Made by a program: the position numbers and the translations under genes
The notes under the pieces: model-generated
What the model saw: only the letters and a program-made list of their open reading frames with translations
What the model was told of the DNA's origin: nothing
The model's database searches: none
Shown: positions 8,386-18,130 of the stretch, one piece after another
How the letters are laid out: each line of letters opens with the position of its first letter
Position numbering within the stretch: the stretch's first letter is position 1
Assembly: GCF_015645385.1 (NCBI RefSeq)
Contig: NZ_JADOET010000002.1
Location: 124,001-188,000 of the forward strand
Length of the DNA stretch: 64,000 nucleotides
Source: Winogradskyella marina
GTDB lineage: Bacteria > Bacteroidota > Bacteroidia > Flavobacteriales > Flavobacteriaceae
Reading direction: 5' to 3'

Positions 8386-9591
8386 TTAAATTTCTTTAAG
8401 TTGCTTTAACATATTAGACAAAATCTTTTGTTTTGAAAAATTTTCAATAACATATCGCCTAGCTTCTTCGCCTTGTTTTTGCAAATGAACTTTATCTATG
8501 GTTAAATTCTCCAATGCCTCTACTAATGCTAAACTATACTCTGAGAAGTATAAGCCTGCTCCAGAAGCGTCAAATATAGATTTAACTTCAGATTTACTAT
8601 TACCAATAACTATAGACGGTTTTCCACTTGCCATCATTCCTAAAACCTTAGAAGGCATTACTGTATCTATAACTTCTGGTTTTTGAAACAATATATGTAC
8701 ATCAGCACTACACAATAAATCCGATAATTCTTCAAACGGAACTGGTGGATAATAATTGACATTATGGAAGGGTTTTATATTACCACAAACCCATTCTTTT
8801 TTAGAACCATCTCCAACAATAACAATTTCATAGCGTTCTTCGTTAAGATCTTTACAAAACTGTATAAAAGTGAGCCAATCTTGTTTGTCTCCAATATTTC
8901 CCGAATATAATATTTTGGTCTTTTTAGATTGTAGATATTGATGCGTTTTAGACGTTGAAGGATTAATGGTAGCATCATCAATCCAATTTGGTAAAAAATA
9001 CTGTTCTGTTTTCGTTTTTTCAGAGAGCCTATTTAACATACTATAACTAATAGTACTTACAAGATCTGATTTAGAAAACAGCCATTTTTCTAGTTTAAAA
9101 AGTATTGAGAAAATTATGTTCTTACTCTTTCCTACACCTGTTTGTAAAGCCGCATCAAATTCAAAATCTTGAATGTGTGTCCAGAGTTTTGCTTTAAATC
9201 GTTTCTTTTGAATATAGCCTAAAAAAACAGAGGTTGTAAAAGGCACAACTGAAATTACCAAATCACACTCTTTGATTTTAAAAAGGTTAAATATAGATCC
9301 AATTGTAAAATCTGAAAGATGAATAATTCGTTTTAAAAAAGTTGGCTTTTTGGGCACATACTGTTTATATCTTAAAACCGTTGTTCCGTTCAACTCTTCT
9401 TTTAGAAATGTTTTTTTTTGCTTGTATTCTTTAGAGATTTCCCATTTTGGATAGTATGGAAACGCAGTGATAACTGTAACATTATAACCAGATTCTCTTA
9501 AGAAATCAACCCACTGTGTAGAATATAAACCTATAGCGGTATCTTCTGGAGCGTAGTTTAGACTAATGAAGGTAATATTTTTAATTTTCAC
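8386..9591 (-). CDS. WcaI-like glycosyltransferase family 4
   Basis: The 401-residue GT-B protein begins KIKNITFISLNYAPEDTAIG, closely following the WcaI pattern (NYxPExTGIG). VITAFPYYPKW follows, a WcaI hallmark. The C-terminal half has ILYSGNIGDKQDW and the donor-binding segment MPSKVLGMMASGKPSIV. WcaI is a colanic-acid glycosyltransferase in enterobacteria; here the acceptor is unknown. The start codon is GTG at 9589-9591. It lies three bases downstream of the acetyltransferase gene, so the two are probably co-transcribed. Confidence 0.82.
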   Translation of the reverse strand: MKIKNITFISLNYAPEDTAIGLYSTQWVDFLRESGYNVTVITAFPYYPKWEISKEYKQKKTFLKEELNGTTVLRYKQYVPKKPTFLKRIIHLSDFTIGSIFNLFKIKECDLVISVVPFTTSVFLGYIQKKRFKAKLWTHIQDFEFDAALQTGVGKSKNIIFSILFKLEKWLFSKSDLVSTISYSMLNRLSEKTKTEQYFLPNWIDDATINPSTSKTHQYLQSKKTKILYSGNIGDKQDWLTFIQFCKDLNEERYEIVIVGDGSKKEWVCGNIKPFHNVNYYPPVPFEELSDLLCSADVHILFQKPEVIDTVMPSKVLGMMASGKPSIVIGNSKSEVKSIFDASGAGLYFSEYSLALVEALENLTIDKVHLQKQGEEARRYVIENFSKQKILSNMLKQLKEI

Positions 9592-9594
9592 TAT

Positions 9595-10143
9595 TTAACT
9601 TCTATCTTTAAAGGGTTTTGCTGGATGTCCTTTACAAACCATATTAGAGGGTAAATCTTTAAAAACACTACTGCGTGCACCTACAACTGTAAAATCACCA
9701 ATAGCTACATCTGGTGCCACATACACGTCAGTCGCTAACCAACATTTATTGCCTATTGTTATTTTCTTAGCATAAATATCAAAATTATCAGAATTATAAT
9801 GATGAGAACCCGTGCAAATATAACTCCTCTGAGAAATTACAGTATGAGATCCTATTTTTATTTCTCCTAAAGAATAAAGAACCACTTCATCTCCTATCCA
9901 GCTATAATCTCCAATTGAAATTTTCCATGGGTAGGTAATTTGTACAGATGGCCTTATAATAACATTTTTTCCAATTTTTGCTCCAAATAACCTTAATAAA
10001 AAACGTCGCCAACCATAAAATATCTGAGGTGATAATCTAAAAAACGTCGCTTGAACAATCCACCATAATTGAACAGTAATAGCAGATTTCCCTCTAAAAC
10101 CTTTAGGTGTTTCGTATGTATTAAGGTTTTGATAATGACTCAT
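9595..10143 (-). CDS. WcaF-like sugar O-acetyltransferase (left-handed beta-helix)
   Basis: The 182-residue protein carries imperfect hexapeptide repeats from about residue 58 on (IGKNVIIRPSVQITYPWKI, IGDYSWIGDEV, IGSHTVISQ, IGNKCWLATDVYVAPDVAIG). The family's conserved SHHYNSDNFD loop holds the likely catalytic histidine pair. The N-terminus (RGKSAITVQLWWIVQATFFRLSP) matches WcaF-type enzymes, which acetylate a sugar of an exported polysaccharide. It overlaps the upstream ligase-like gene by 23 bases and is followed after 3 bases by the WcaI-like gene. Confidence 0.83.
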   Translation of the reverse strand: MSHYQNLNTYETPKGFRGKSAITVQLWWIVQATFFRLSPQIFYGWRRFLLRLFGAKIGKNVIIRPSVQITYPWKISIGDYSWIGDEVVLYSLGEIKIGSHTVISQRSYICTGSHHYNSDNFDIYAKKITIGNKCWLATDVYVAPDVAIGDFTVVGARSSVFKDLPSNMVCKGHPAKPFKDRS

Positions 10144-11332
10144 TGATTACTTCCTTTTTATATGGCAAGAATACGAATAAATTAAAAAACAATGCTGTTA
10201 TAATTATGCCGTTTTGACGTTCTAATAAGCTTTCGAATATAAAACAAAGTATGATGTATAAAAATATACAAAGTGCGCGTTTGCTGTTCTTAATTTTGAG
10301 AAAGATATATGATAATATACATAAAAAAAACAATAAACCTATATATCCTGATATTAGTGCTATTTGCAAATATTGGTTATGCACATTATATTTAAGTACA
10401 TAGGTTAACTCCTCATATCCATTTTCTATTAAACTAGTTCCTATTAAATCTTGAACACTCCCTAAGCCATAACCAAAAAATGGTGATTCGGTTGATAGAC
10501 TTGCACCAATACGCCACAATATACTTCTTATTCCTGTTGAAGTATTAGGGTTATTTATAAACTGATCTAAGTTTATAATTTCTTCAAACCTTATAAAAAG
10601 AAAGTTATCAAACAAATAAGATACTCCAACAACAATTAACAAAACCACAAAGGAATAACCCAAAAACATTTTGTTAAAAAATGATTTTGAATTTGAAATA
10701 ACCATAAAAAGCAAAATAATAACTAGGCTAATTATGTTTCCTTTTCTTGATAAAAAAAGTAATGTAAAGAAAATAGTTACAAATAGGACTATATTTAATA
10801 GAGATTTTTTGCTTTTAAAAAGAATTAATATTAATGCAATACCAAAATAAAGAGAGATATAAATTGGATGGTCTTCATAGCCCCAAAAATTATTGGATAT
10901 ATATGAGTATATAATATATATATCAGAAATATCTAAAGATATGCTATAAATAAAAATAATAACACAAAATAAGCCGCAAGAAATTGTAAAAACCTGTATA
11001 AATACATCTGTTAACTTCTCATAAATAGTTTTAGGCACTAATGCAAAACTAATTGGCAGAATTAAAAAAGGTAACAGCCTAATTAGCAGTTGAGTTGCTC
11101 TATTAATATCGGTTGTATATAAAACGCTTACAGCAAATAATAAATAAATAGAGGTACTGATTATAATTTTTTTCCAATTAACCTCACTTTTATCAATTAG
11201 GTATAAGTTAAATAAAGAGGTTAGTAATAATGGTATAAGTAAAAATGGTTTAACAATAAATGGTACAATAGGAAAAATCCCTAATAGTGAAAAAGCAATT
11301 ATATAAGGCGTTTCTAATTTCGTTTTGAGCAT
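10121..11332 (-). CDS. O-antigen ligase/polymerase family membrane protein (Wzy_C type)
   Basis: The 403-residue protein has about ten to twelve hydrophobic segments. A long periplasmic loop lies near residues 235-320 and contains RSILWRIGASLSTESPFFGYGLGS and VHNQYLQIALISGYIG. That GxGxG plus HNxYLQ pattern is diagnostic for the O-antigen ligase/Wzy_C family. It either ligates the finished glycan to its acceptor or polymerises repeat units. A second, unrelated-looking polymerase candidate lies at 12454-13689, so this one may be the ligase. The gene is very AT-rich, with many ATA isoleucine codons. Confidence 0.8.
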   Translation of the reverse strand: MLKTKLETPYIIAFSLLGIFPIVPFIVKPFLLIPLLLTSLFNLYLIDKSEVNWKKIIISTSIYLLFAVSVLYTTDINRATQLLIRLLPFLILPISFALVPKTIYEKLTDVFIQVFTISCGLFCVIIFIYSISLDISDIYIIYSYISNNFWGYEDHPIYISLYFGIALILILFKSKKSLLNIVLFVTIFFTLLFLSRKGNIISLVIILLFMVISNSKSFFNKMFLGYSFVVLLIVVGVSYLFDNFLFIRFEEIINLDQFINNPNTSTGIRSILWRIGASLSTESPFFGYGLGSVQDLIGTSLIENGYEELTYVLKYNVHNQYLQIALISGYIGLLFFLCILSYIFLKIKNSKRALCIFLYIILCFIFESLLERQNGIIITALFFNLFVFLPYKKEVINESLSKP

Positions 11333-11377
11333 ACTATTTATTAATAAAAACTACTATTATAAACTATAGACAGGTAG

Positions 11378-12457
11378 CTAAACGTCTTCAAAAATTTTAA
11401 GAATTCCATGAACAAAAGCATCTTCTGTATATAACTCTTGAGCTTGTTGCATATTGTAAATGCCTGTTTCTTTAACCCATTCTAAATTCTTTGATAAATA
11501 TTCTAATTGTTTATAAATGCTTGATGCCTCTCTTTTTTCCACAAAGACACCATTTTTTTCTGAACATATATCTGGAATTCCTGCGTGTTTCGTTGTGAGT
11601 ATAACATTACCAAAACCCATTGCCTCTATAATTGAAATCGGTTGTCCTTCCATAGAATAATAGGTAGGTAAACAAAATACATTTCCCCAACTAAGAAGTT
11701 CAGTTTTAGCTTCTTTTTGCACCACTCCTAGATATTCGAGATTTTCTATATTATCCATTTTCTCTAACAAATCTTGACCATCTTTAGGAATATGACCAGC
11801 AATTTTAGCCTCAAAAGGAATTTTATTTTTATTTAATGTTTCTAGCGCTCCTAGTAACTCAACGATACCTTTTTCTTTCATTAAATTACTTAAATAAAAG
11901 ATTCTCAGCTTATCGTGTTTTTTTTGCTTTAAAATTTCTTTTTTAGGAATGATTAATGAATCTTGAATAAAGTTATGCTGAATATAAATTTTATCATCTG
12001 GTAAAAACTCTTCTAAAAGATTTCTGAGAGATTTTGATAGCACTATGCCTCCGTTGTATCTAGAAAGCACAAACTTACTAATACGTTTCTTAAAAGCGCT
12101 CATATCTTCATAAGAACGTTTTAAAAAACCTCCCTTAACATGTACAACCGTTTTTTTTCCTAATAATCTAGAAAGTAGAACAAATGGAGCATATTTAATA
12201 ATTCCAAAAAAAGTTTGCCCAGTTGTGCAATACACAACGTCTGATTTAAAAATTTTGTAAAGGCTAAAATAACTTTTAACAAAAGACAATTTTCTTATAT
12301 CCCAAGCTCCAACTTCAGCATCTATTTTTTCACCACCAGCTGTGTTAACAATTTCAGCACGATGTCCTTTTTTTATTAACCCCTTTTTTAATACAAAATT
12401 AGACAAGCTAACCCCAAAAAGAGGAGGTGGAAAAGGTCCTAAGATTAGTATTCTCAT
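11378..12457 (-). CDS. Glycosyltransferase family 4
   Basis: The 359-residue GT-B protein starts MRILILGPFPPPLFGVSLSN, with the glycine-rich acceptor-side loop of GT4 enzymes. The C-terminal half has LRIFYLSNLMKEKGIVELLGAL and the E-x7-E donor motif in EGQPISIIEAMGFG (about residues 272-285). It should add one sugar to the lipid-linked repeat at the inner face of the membrane. It overlaps the upstream Wzy-like gene by 4 bases, which suggests translational coupling. The donor and linkage cannot be predicted. Confidence 0.85.
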   Translation of the reverse strand: MRILILGPFPPPLFGVSLSNFVLKKGLIKKGHRAEIVNTAGGEKIDAEVGAWDIRKLSFVKSYFSLYKIFKSDVVYCTTGQTFFGIIKYAPFVLLSRLLGKKTVVHVKGGFLKRSYEDMSAFKKRISKFVLSRYNGGIVLSKSLRNLLEEFLPDDKIYIQHNFIQDSLIIPKKEILKQKKHDKLRIFYLSNLMKEKGIVELLGALETLNKNKIPFEAKIAGHIPKDGQDLLEKMDNIENLEYLGVVQKEAKTELLSWGNVFCLPTYYSMEGQPISIIEAMGFGNVILTTKHAGIPDICSEKNGVFVEKREASSIYKQLEYLSKNLEWVKETGIYNMQQAQELYTEDAFVHGILKIFEDV

Positions 12458-13689
12458 CTTTTAATTTTAATATTAGAAAATATATTTAACATCATCATAA
12501 AAATCATTGCGTAATATAAAAAACGAACGCTAGACCTTAAATTATATTCAAAACTGAAAGGAATAAAGGCCGAAGTAAGCAAAAATAAAATAAAACCTGC
12601 ACCTATTTTTTTATTCATAAATAATTTCTGAATAATACGTTCTGCATGCGAAAAAATCATTCCTACAGTAAAATAAAAAAAGAAAGCAATTGTTGGATAC
12701 GTAAAAATCTCTCCAATACCTGAGTAAGGAGCATAATGATTGATTCTTAACTTCTTGAAAATTAAATACCAGTCCGTTAAAAACCCTGGTGCAGGATTTA
12801 AACTGGTAAATAAATAATCATAATTAACAGGGTTTTTAGCAAGTGTTCTGAATGTTGCAAAAACACCAAAGACTAAAGTATAATATAAATTAAAAAAGGT
12901 GTTTTTAATAATTTCCGAAGACCCCGAAAATGGCAAATACAAATAAGGGCCTAAACCATGAGTATCATTGAACCTCAAAGAAAGGTTGTAGCCAAAAAAT
13001 AAAATAATAAATGGTATGCCAAATACCATATAATAAAACTTCTTCTTTTTGTTAAGAAAGAGAATAAAAATCACAAAGAAATAAACGAGCAAATATATAG
13101 TTGCCATTCTAGACCCAAAACCAATACAGAGTAGCGTAACAAATAGCGCTATGACTCGAGATAAAGTTCTCTTTTCTTTATATAATAAGCTACCTGTAAA
13201 TATTAGAAACAGCAGCGAGTATTCTAGCAGCATCACTCCTAGTTTATTGTAATCTACTGCATAAGTAGCTCGTATAAATATTTCTTTTCCGTATAGCATA
13301 GCTACTAGAATAATTTCTAGAACCGTTAATGCCAGTGCTATATTAACAAGGGAGTTTGTCTTTATTGGTGGTAATTCAATTTTTAAATCAACTTTAAAAC
13401 CTCTGTTTTTACGAACATTAAACGCGTACTTATAAAAGAGGACACCTAAAGAAAAATATATTAACATTTTAACAAATACATCTATGGATAACCAAAGCTG
13501 AGAATCAACGATTCTGTCTGTACCAGCTATATTAAATTTCCAATCATAGGGCATCCAATAGTGATAGGCTACAGATAATACAATAGACAATATGAAAAAA
13601 ACATAAAAAAGAACCAATGGAGAAAATAAACTAAACTTAGTTCTTCCTGCAACATAATACAAGCATAATATTAGAAAGAACCATATCAT
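12454..13689 (-). CDS. Wzy-like oligosaccharide repeat unit polymerase
   Basis: This 411-residue protein has around eleven hydrophobic segments and no soluble domain. Its position between a GT4 and a Wzx flippase, with 4-base overlaps on both sides, is the usual place of a Wzy polymerase. The motif-poor sequence resembles the oligosaccharide repeat unit polymerase group, including a loop with FRTLAKNPVNYDYLFTSLNPAPG and a conserved-looking YSGIGEIFTYPTIAF near residues 320-340. Wzy proteins are poorly conserved, so the call rests on topology and context. Confidence 0.7.
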   Translation of the reverse strand: MIWFFLILCLYYVAGRTKFSLFSPLVLFYVFFILSIVLSVAYHYWMPYDWKFNIAGTDRIVDSQLWLSIDVFVKMLIYFSLGVLFYKYAFNVRKNRGFKVDLKIELPPIKTNSLVNIALALTVLEIILVAMLYGKEIFIRATYAVDYNKLGVMLLEYSLLFLIFTGSLLYKEKRTLSRVIALFVTLLCIGFGSRMATIYLLVYFFVIFILFLNKKKKFYYMVFGIPFIILFFGYNLSLRFNDTHGLGPYLYLPFSGSSEIIKNTFFNLYYTLVFGVFATFRTLAKNPVNYDYLFTSLNPAPGFLTDWYLIFKKLRINHYAPYSGIGEIFTYPTIAFFFYFTVGMIFSHAERIIQKLFMNKKIGAGFILFLLTSAFIPFSFEYNLRSSVRFLYYAMIFMMMLNIFSNIKIKR

Positions 13690-14978
13690 AAAAAGGAAGT
13701 TTTTATACTCATTTTAAGTCTTACAATATAGGAAGCTACTGCTTGAAATAAAAAATTTCCGATTGCAAAACCAATAGCCATTCCTAAGGCTCCATAACTA
13801 AATGACAACACAACACCTAAACCTAAAGCTAAAAATATAATTATAAAATAGTATTTAACGTAGTGTTTTATTAGCCCACACATCTCGAGAACGTTATCTG
13901 CTTGCCCAAAAAACGTGGACATTGTATAGCCTAAAGAAATCGTCAATAAAATAAAGTATGAATCTTTAAATTCTGACCCAAATAACCCTAAAAGAAACTT
14001 ACCAAAAAATAATATAACTATAAAAATCATAGAGCTTATAATGAAACCAACTCGTGTAGATTTTCTTATATCAATTTTAAGTTTTTCTGGCTCCAAAGCA
14101 TGTTTTGCAAAAACAGCAGCATAGGTGGATTTTAATGCTTCAGAAACTATCATAATCAACATGGCAATTTTAAGACATATATCATACTGGGCTACTTCAG
14201 AAGGGTTGCTAATAATTGATAGTAAAAACCGATCTCCCCAAAGAAAGAATACCGTAATGTATGATTTTAATAATAAACCATTATTGTAAGTAAAAAAATT
14301 ATCTGGGATTTTGAGGTCCTCTATATCTTTTGAAATTATAAACGATTTACTAGTCCAAAACATTGAAATAACTAATATTACAACAATAGAAGCAAAATGA
14401 GCTAGATAAATAGAATTAGAGTCTCTATAAGAAAACAGATAATATAGAATGACAAAAACAAGTAGACTAATTAAAATTCTGCCTGCAATATTTAAAAATG
14501 CAAATTCTATTATTTTCGATATTCCCCTTAATTTTCCTGAATTCAATAATACTTTCACATAAAAAGGCACAGATAAAATGAATAAAATAATCGAAAAATT
14601 ATTCCCGCTTATTTGGTTGGTGAAGTATAAAAAAGCAATTATTCCCGCACATACCGCAATTGAAAGATAAATAACTTTCCACTCAACTAAACCAATCCAT
14701 TTTGGTATAATCTTAGATTTAAATTCAGAAAAAATCTTTACAAAATGAATATCAACTCCAAGTTTTAAAAACACGCTTAATAACATAAAGATAGATAAAC
14801 CATAGACGTAATTTCCATAGTCTTCTTTTGAAAATAAATGTATAACTAAAATTGAGAAAACATAATTTGAAATAACAGAGATACCTCTAATCAAGATATA
14901 TAAGAAAGACTTCTGCTGATTTTTATCTTTTAATAAGCTATATATCGACAAAAAACGATTCGATTTTAATAAAGGCAT
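13686..14978 (-). CDS. Wzx-like polysaccharide flippase (MATE/MVF superfamily)
   Basis: The 430-residue protein has about twelve to fourteen membrane segments and the N-terminal GISVISNYVFSILVIHLFSKEDYGNYVYG, typical of Wzx/RfbX-type exporters. It would flip the undecaprenyl-linked repeat unit to the periplasmic side, where Wzy polymerises it. It overlaps the Wzy-like gene by 4 bases. It is preceded by only a short gap after the fcl gene, so it probably belongs to the same transcript. Composition is very AT-rich, like its two downstream neighbours. Confidence 0.83.
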   Translation of the reverse strand: MPLLKSNRFLSIYSLLKDKNQQKSFLYILIRGISVISNYVFSILVIHLFSKEDYGNYVYGLSIFMLLSVFLKLGVDIHFVKIFSEFKSKIIPKWIGLVEWKVIYLSIAVCAGIIAFLYFTNQISGNNFSIILFILSVPFYVKVLLNSGKLRGISKIIEFAFLNIAGRILISLLVFVILYYLFSYRDSNSIYLAHFASIVVILVISMFWTSKSFIISKDIEDLKIPDNFFTYNNGLLLKSYITVFFLWGDRFLLSIISNPSEVAQYDICLKIAMLIMIVSEALKSTYAAVFAKHALEPEKLKIDIRKSTRVGFIISSMIFIVILFFGKFLLGLFGSEFKDSYFILLTISLGYTMSTFFGQADNVLEMCGLIKHYVKYYFIIIFLALGLGVVLSFSYGALGMAIGFAIGNFLFQAVASYIVRLKMSIKTSFL

Positions 14979-15005
14979 TAAGTTTTTATTTAATTAAAAG
15001 TTTAA

Positions 15006-16061
15006 TTACACATTTTGTTTATTTAAATACCAATTATAAGCTTTTCTTATACCTTCTTCTAATTCAATTTTATGTTTCCAACCTAGACTATTTAGTTTTG
15101 AAACATCGGTAAGTTTGCGCATGGTTCCATCTGGTTTGTCACTGTTAAAAACTAAAGACCCCTTAAATCCGATAACCATTTTTATAGTTTCGGCAAGCTC
15201 TGCTATAGACACATCTTTTCCTGTGCCAATATTGATATGTGTGTTTCTTATTTCTTTTTGTCCTGCCGTGTAGGTATCGTTAAAGTCTCTATTTTCCATC
15301 AGAAATATGCAGGCATCTGCCATATCTTTAGACCATAAAAACTCACGTTTCGGTTTTCCTGTTCCCCAAATTTCTACACTGCTTTTAGAGACTCCAAATG
15401 ATTCTAAATAAGCATTAGATTCTTCAATAGTACTAAAATTCGTATCTTTTAAAACCGCTTCAGTATTTTCTTCATTTAGAAGTTTAGCCAAATGAATTTT
15501 TCTTATTAATGCTGGTAATACATGAGACTTCTCTAAGTCAAAATTATCATTTGGACCATACAAATTAGTAGGCATAACCGAAATAAAGTTAGTACCATAC
15601 TGCAAGTTATAACTCTCGCACATTTTTATACCTGCAATCTTAGCAATTGCATAAGGCTCATTGGTGTATTCTAAAGTATCTGTTAGTAAATAGTCCTCTT
15701 TCATTGGTTGCGGACAATCTTTAGGATAGATACAGGTGCTTCCTAAAAACAAAAGATTCTTAACTCCGTTAACATAACTCTGATGAATTACATTATTCTG
15801 AATCATTAAATTCTCATAAATAAAATCTGCCCTATAAACATTATTTGCAATGATACCTCCAACCTTTGCTGCAGCTAAAATAACATATTCAGGCCTTTCT
15901 AGTTTAAAGAACTCTTGTACCTCAACTTGATTACTTAAGTCTAACTCTTTATGAGTTTTAGTAATAATATTTGTATAACCTTTAGATTGTAGGTTCTCTA
16001 AAATAGCACTACCTACAAGACCTCTATGACCTGCAACATAAATTTTAGAATCTTTGTTCAT
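15006..16061 (-). CDS. fcl: GDP-L-fucose synthase
   Basis: This is a dual epimerase/reductase that turns GDP-4-keto-6-deoxymannose into GDP-L-fucose with NADPH. It has the Rossmann loop [11 protein letters not shown] near the N-terminus, [20 protein letters not shown], and the catalytic Y-x3-K in [10 protein letters not shown]. The protein is about 351 residues, longer than the roughly 320 of E. coli because of an insertion near residues 190-225, which is usual in Bacteroidota. A TTG four codons upstream (16073) is possible, but I prefer the ATG at 16061. It directly follows gmd. Confidence 0.92.
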   Translation of the reverse strand: MNKDSKIYVAGHRGLVGSAILENLQSKGYTNIITKTHKELDLSNQVEVQEFFKLERPEYVILAAAKVGGIIANNVYRADFIYENLMIQNNVIHQSYVNGVKNLLFLGSTCIYPKDCPQPMKEDYLLTDTLEYTNEPYAIAKIAGIKMCESYNLQYGTNFISVMPTNLYGPNDNFDLEKSHVLPALIRKIHLAKLLNEENTEAVLKDTNFSTIEESNAYLESFGVSKSSVEIWGTGKPKREFLWSKDMADACIFLMENRDFNDTYTAGQKEIRNTHINIGTGKDVSIAELAETIKMVIGFKGSLVFNSDKPDGTMRKLTDVSKLNSLGWKHKIELEEGIRKAYNWYLNKQNV

Positions 16062-16065
16062 GTTG

Positions 16066-17181
16066 TTATTCAAAATAATTTTTTATTCTATAACCACCAT
16101 CCTTTAAATATTGCTGTTTTTGCATTAATTGAATATCGCTAGACATCATGTCTTCTACCAATGCAGGCAAATCGTATTCAGGAATCCATCCTAACTTCTC
16201 TCTTGCTTTCGTAGCATCACCTATTAAAAGTTCGACCTCTGTTGGCCTAAAATATTTTTCATCAACAGCAACAACTTCCTGTCCTATTTCAATTTGATAT
16301 TCTGGGTTGTTGCAACTTATTACATAACCTTTTTCTTTAGCCCCTTCACCTTTAAATTCTAAATGTACTCCTACATGCGCAAAACACATTTTTACAAAAT
16401 CTCTTACGGTTGTCGTTTTTCCGGTTGCGATTACCCAATCCTCCGGTTCATCTGCCTGAAGAATCATCCACATCATTCTAATATAATCTTTAGCGTGTCC
16501 CCAATCGCGCTGAGCATCAAGATTTCCTAAATAAACTTTATCTTGAAGACCAAGTGCAATTTTAGATGTTGCTCTAGTTATTTTACGAGTAACAAAAGTT
16601 TCACCTCTAATTGGAGACTCATGATTAAATAAAATACCATTACACGCATACATACCATAAGCTTCTCTGTAGTTTACAGTAATCCAATACGCATACATTT
16701 TAGCGACTGCATACGGACTTCTAGGGTAGAAAGGTGTTGTTTCTGTTTGTGGCACTTCTTGCACCTTACCATAAAGTTCTGACGTTGATGCCTGATATAT
16801 TTTTGTTTTCTTTTGCAGTCCTAAAATCCGTACGGCTTCAAGTATTCTTAAAGTTCCTATACCATCTGCATTAGCCGTATATTCAGGAATCTCAAAAGAG
16901 ACATGTACATGACTCATTGCGGCTAAATTATATATTTCATCGGGCTGAACTTCCTGGATAATCCGTATTAAATTAGTGCTATCTGTTAAATCACAATAAT
17001 GTAAAATAAAATTAAGATTCTCTTCGTGTGGATCTTGATACAAATGATCTATTCTATCTGTATTAAATAAAGAAGATCTTCGCTTCAATCCGTGTACTAT
17101 ATATCCTTTTTTAAGGAGAAACTCGCTTAAATAAGCGCCATCCTGTCCGGTTACTCCTGTTATTAAAGCAATTTTTTTCAT
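16066..17181 (-). CDS. gmd: GDP-mannose 4,6-dehydratase
   Basis: This is the first step of GDP-L-fucose synthesis: GDP-D-mannose to GDP-4-keto-6-deoxy-D-mannose, with NADP. The protein starts [20 protein letters not shown], with the GxxGxxG dinucleotide loop. It has the catalytic S/Y-x3-K set in [13 protein letters not shown] and [15 protein letters not shown], then [21 protein letters not shown], all hallmarks of Gmd. The ATG at 17181 gives 371 residues; the TTG two codons earlier is less likely. The mannose-1-phosphate guanylyltransferase that would supply substrate is not in this window. Confidence 0.94.
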   Translation of the reverse strand: MKKIALITGVTGQDGAYLSEFLLKKGYIVHGLKRRSSLFNTDRIDHLYQDPHEENLNFILHYCDLTDSTNLIRIIQEVQPDEIYNLAAMSHVHVSFEIPEYTANADGIGTLRILEAVRILGLQKKTKIYQASTSELYGKVQEVPQTETTPFYPRSPYAVAKMYAYWITVNYREAYGMYACNGILFNHESPIRGETFVTRKITRATSKIALGLQDKVYLGNLDAQRDWGHAKDYIRMMWMILQADEPEDWVIATGKTTTVRDFVKMCFAHVGVHLEFKGEGAKEKGYVISCNNPEYQIEIGQEVVAVDEKYFRPTEVELLIGDATKAREKLGWIPEYDLPALVEDMMSSDIQLMQKQQYLKDGGYRIKNYFE

Positions 17182-17228
17182 TATCAAATATGGTAAATAC
17201 TTTTGTTTTTTTTAATTGAACTAATACA

Positions 17229-17236
17229 CAAAGGTA
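17229..17236 (-). promoter_or_regulatory. Candidate -7 box for the gmd-fcl run
   Basis: On the minus strand this reads TACCTTTG, in the 97-base gap between rfbD and gmd and about 48 bases before the gmd ATG. It suggests that gmd starts its own transcript, separate from the rhamnose operon. No matching TTG was found at the usual spacing. Confidence 0.3.
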
Positions 17237-17278
17237 ATTCTTTTGAGGGTTTTATTAGAATAATGACACTTAACTTCA

Positions 17279-18130
17279 TTAAGCTTGCATCTCACTTAAT
17301 ATTTCCCTTAAACTAATTTGCCATGTATTTAGCTTTTTAAAATTTTCTTCTGTTTTGTTAAGAGATAGAACACTATACTGTGGTCGTTTTGCAAGTGTTT
17401 TAAACTTACTTGTTGGCAAAATTTGATCACTATTTCCATACGGTAAATTTTTTGCTATTTCTTGGGCAAACCCATACCAAGTTGTACTTCCATTAGCTGT
17501 AAAATTATATATACCATAAGGAACTTTATCTGAAGTAACTAAATATAAAATAAATGATGCTAAATCTAAACAACTCGTTGGTGTTCCTTGTTCTTCTGTA
17601 GTAATATTTAAAGTACTTCCACTTTTCAATTTACCAACAATAGTTTTTACAAAGTTTTTACCATGTAAAGAATATAGCCATGATGTTCTAATGATATAAT
17701 ACTCATTTAATTGTTCTTGAATATACAATTCTCCTTGTAACTTTGATTTTCCGTATTGGTTAATAGGATTTGTCTGATCAGTGGTAGTATAAGGTTCATT
17801 GTTTTCACCATCAAACACATAATCTGTTGAGATATGTATGAGTTTTACTTGAAACCTATTACAGACTTCTGCAATATGCTTTGCACCGTCTGCATTAATC
17901 AAATAAGCGTCTTCATTATTCGTTTCTGCACCTTCAACATTAGTATATGCAGCACAATTGATACAATAGTCAAAATCTGAACAAGCAAATAGTGTTTCTA
18001 ACTTAGTTTTATCGGTAATATCTAAATCGCTGCGTGAGTAAAAATGGAAGTCAATAGTGCTACTATCGGTAAAATCTTTTATGGTTTTACCTAATTGACC
18101 GTTTGATCCTAATACAATGACTTTTTTCAT
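17279..18130 (-). CDS. rfbD: dTDP-4-dehydrorhamnose reductase
   Basis: This is the last step of dTDP-L-rhamnose synthesis, reducing dTDP-4-keto-L-rhamnose with NAD(P)H. The protein has 283 residues, normal length. It shows the N-terminal GSNGQLGKTI loop, the NCAAYTNVEGAE segment, HISTDYVFDGE and the catalytic Y-x3-K in NQYGKSKLQGE, then IIRTSWLYS. All are RmlD signatures. It is the final gene of the rfbB-A-C-D run and overlaps rfbC by 4 bases. Confidence 0.94.
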   Translation of the reverse strand: MKKVIVLGSNGQLGKTIKDFTDSSTIDFHFYSRSDLDITDKTKLETLFACSDFDYCINCAAYTNVEGAETNNEDAYLINADGAKHIAEVCNRFQVKLIHISTDYVFDGENNEPYTTTDQTNPINQYGKSKLQGELYIQEQLNEYYIIRTSWLYSLHGKNFVKTIVGKLKSGSTLNITTEEQGTPTSCLDLASFILYLVTSDKVPYGIYNFTANGSTTWYGFAQEIAKNLPYGNSDQILPTSKFKTLAKRPQYSVLSLNKTEENFKKLNTWQISLREILSEMQA

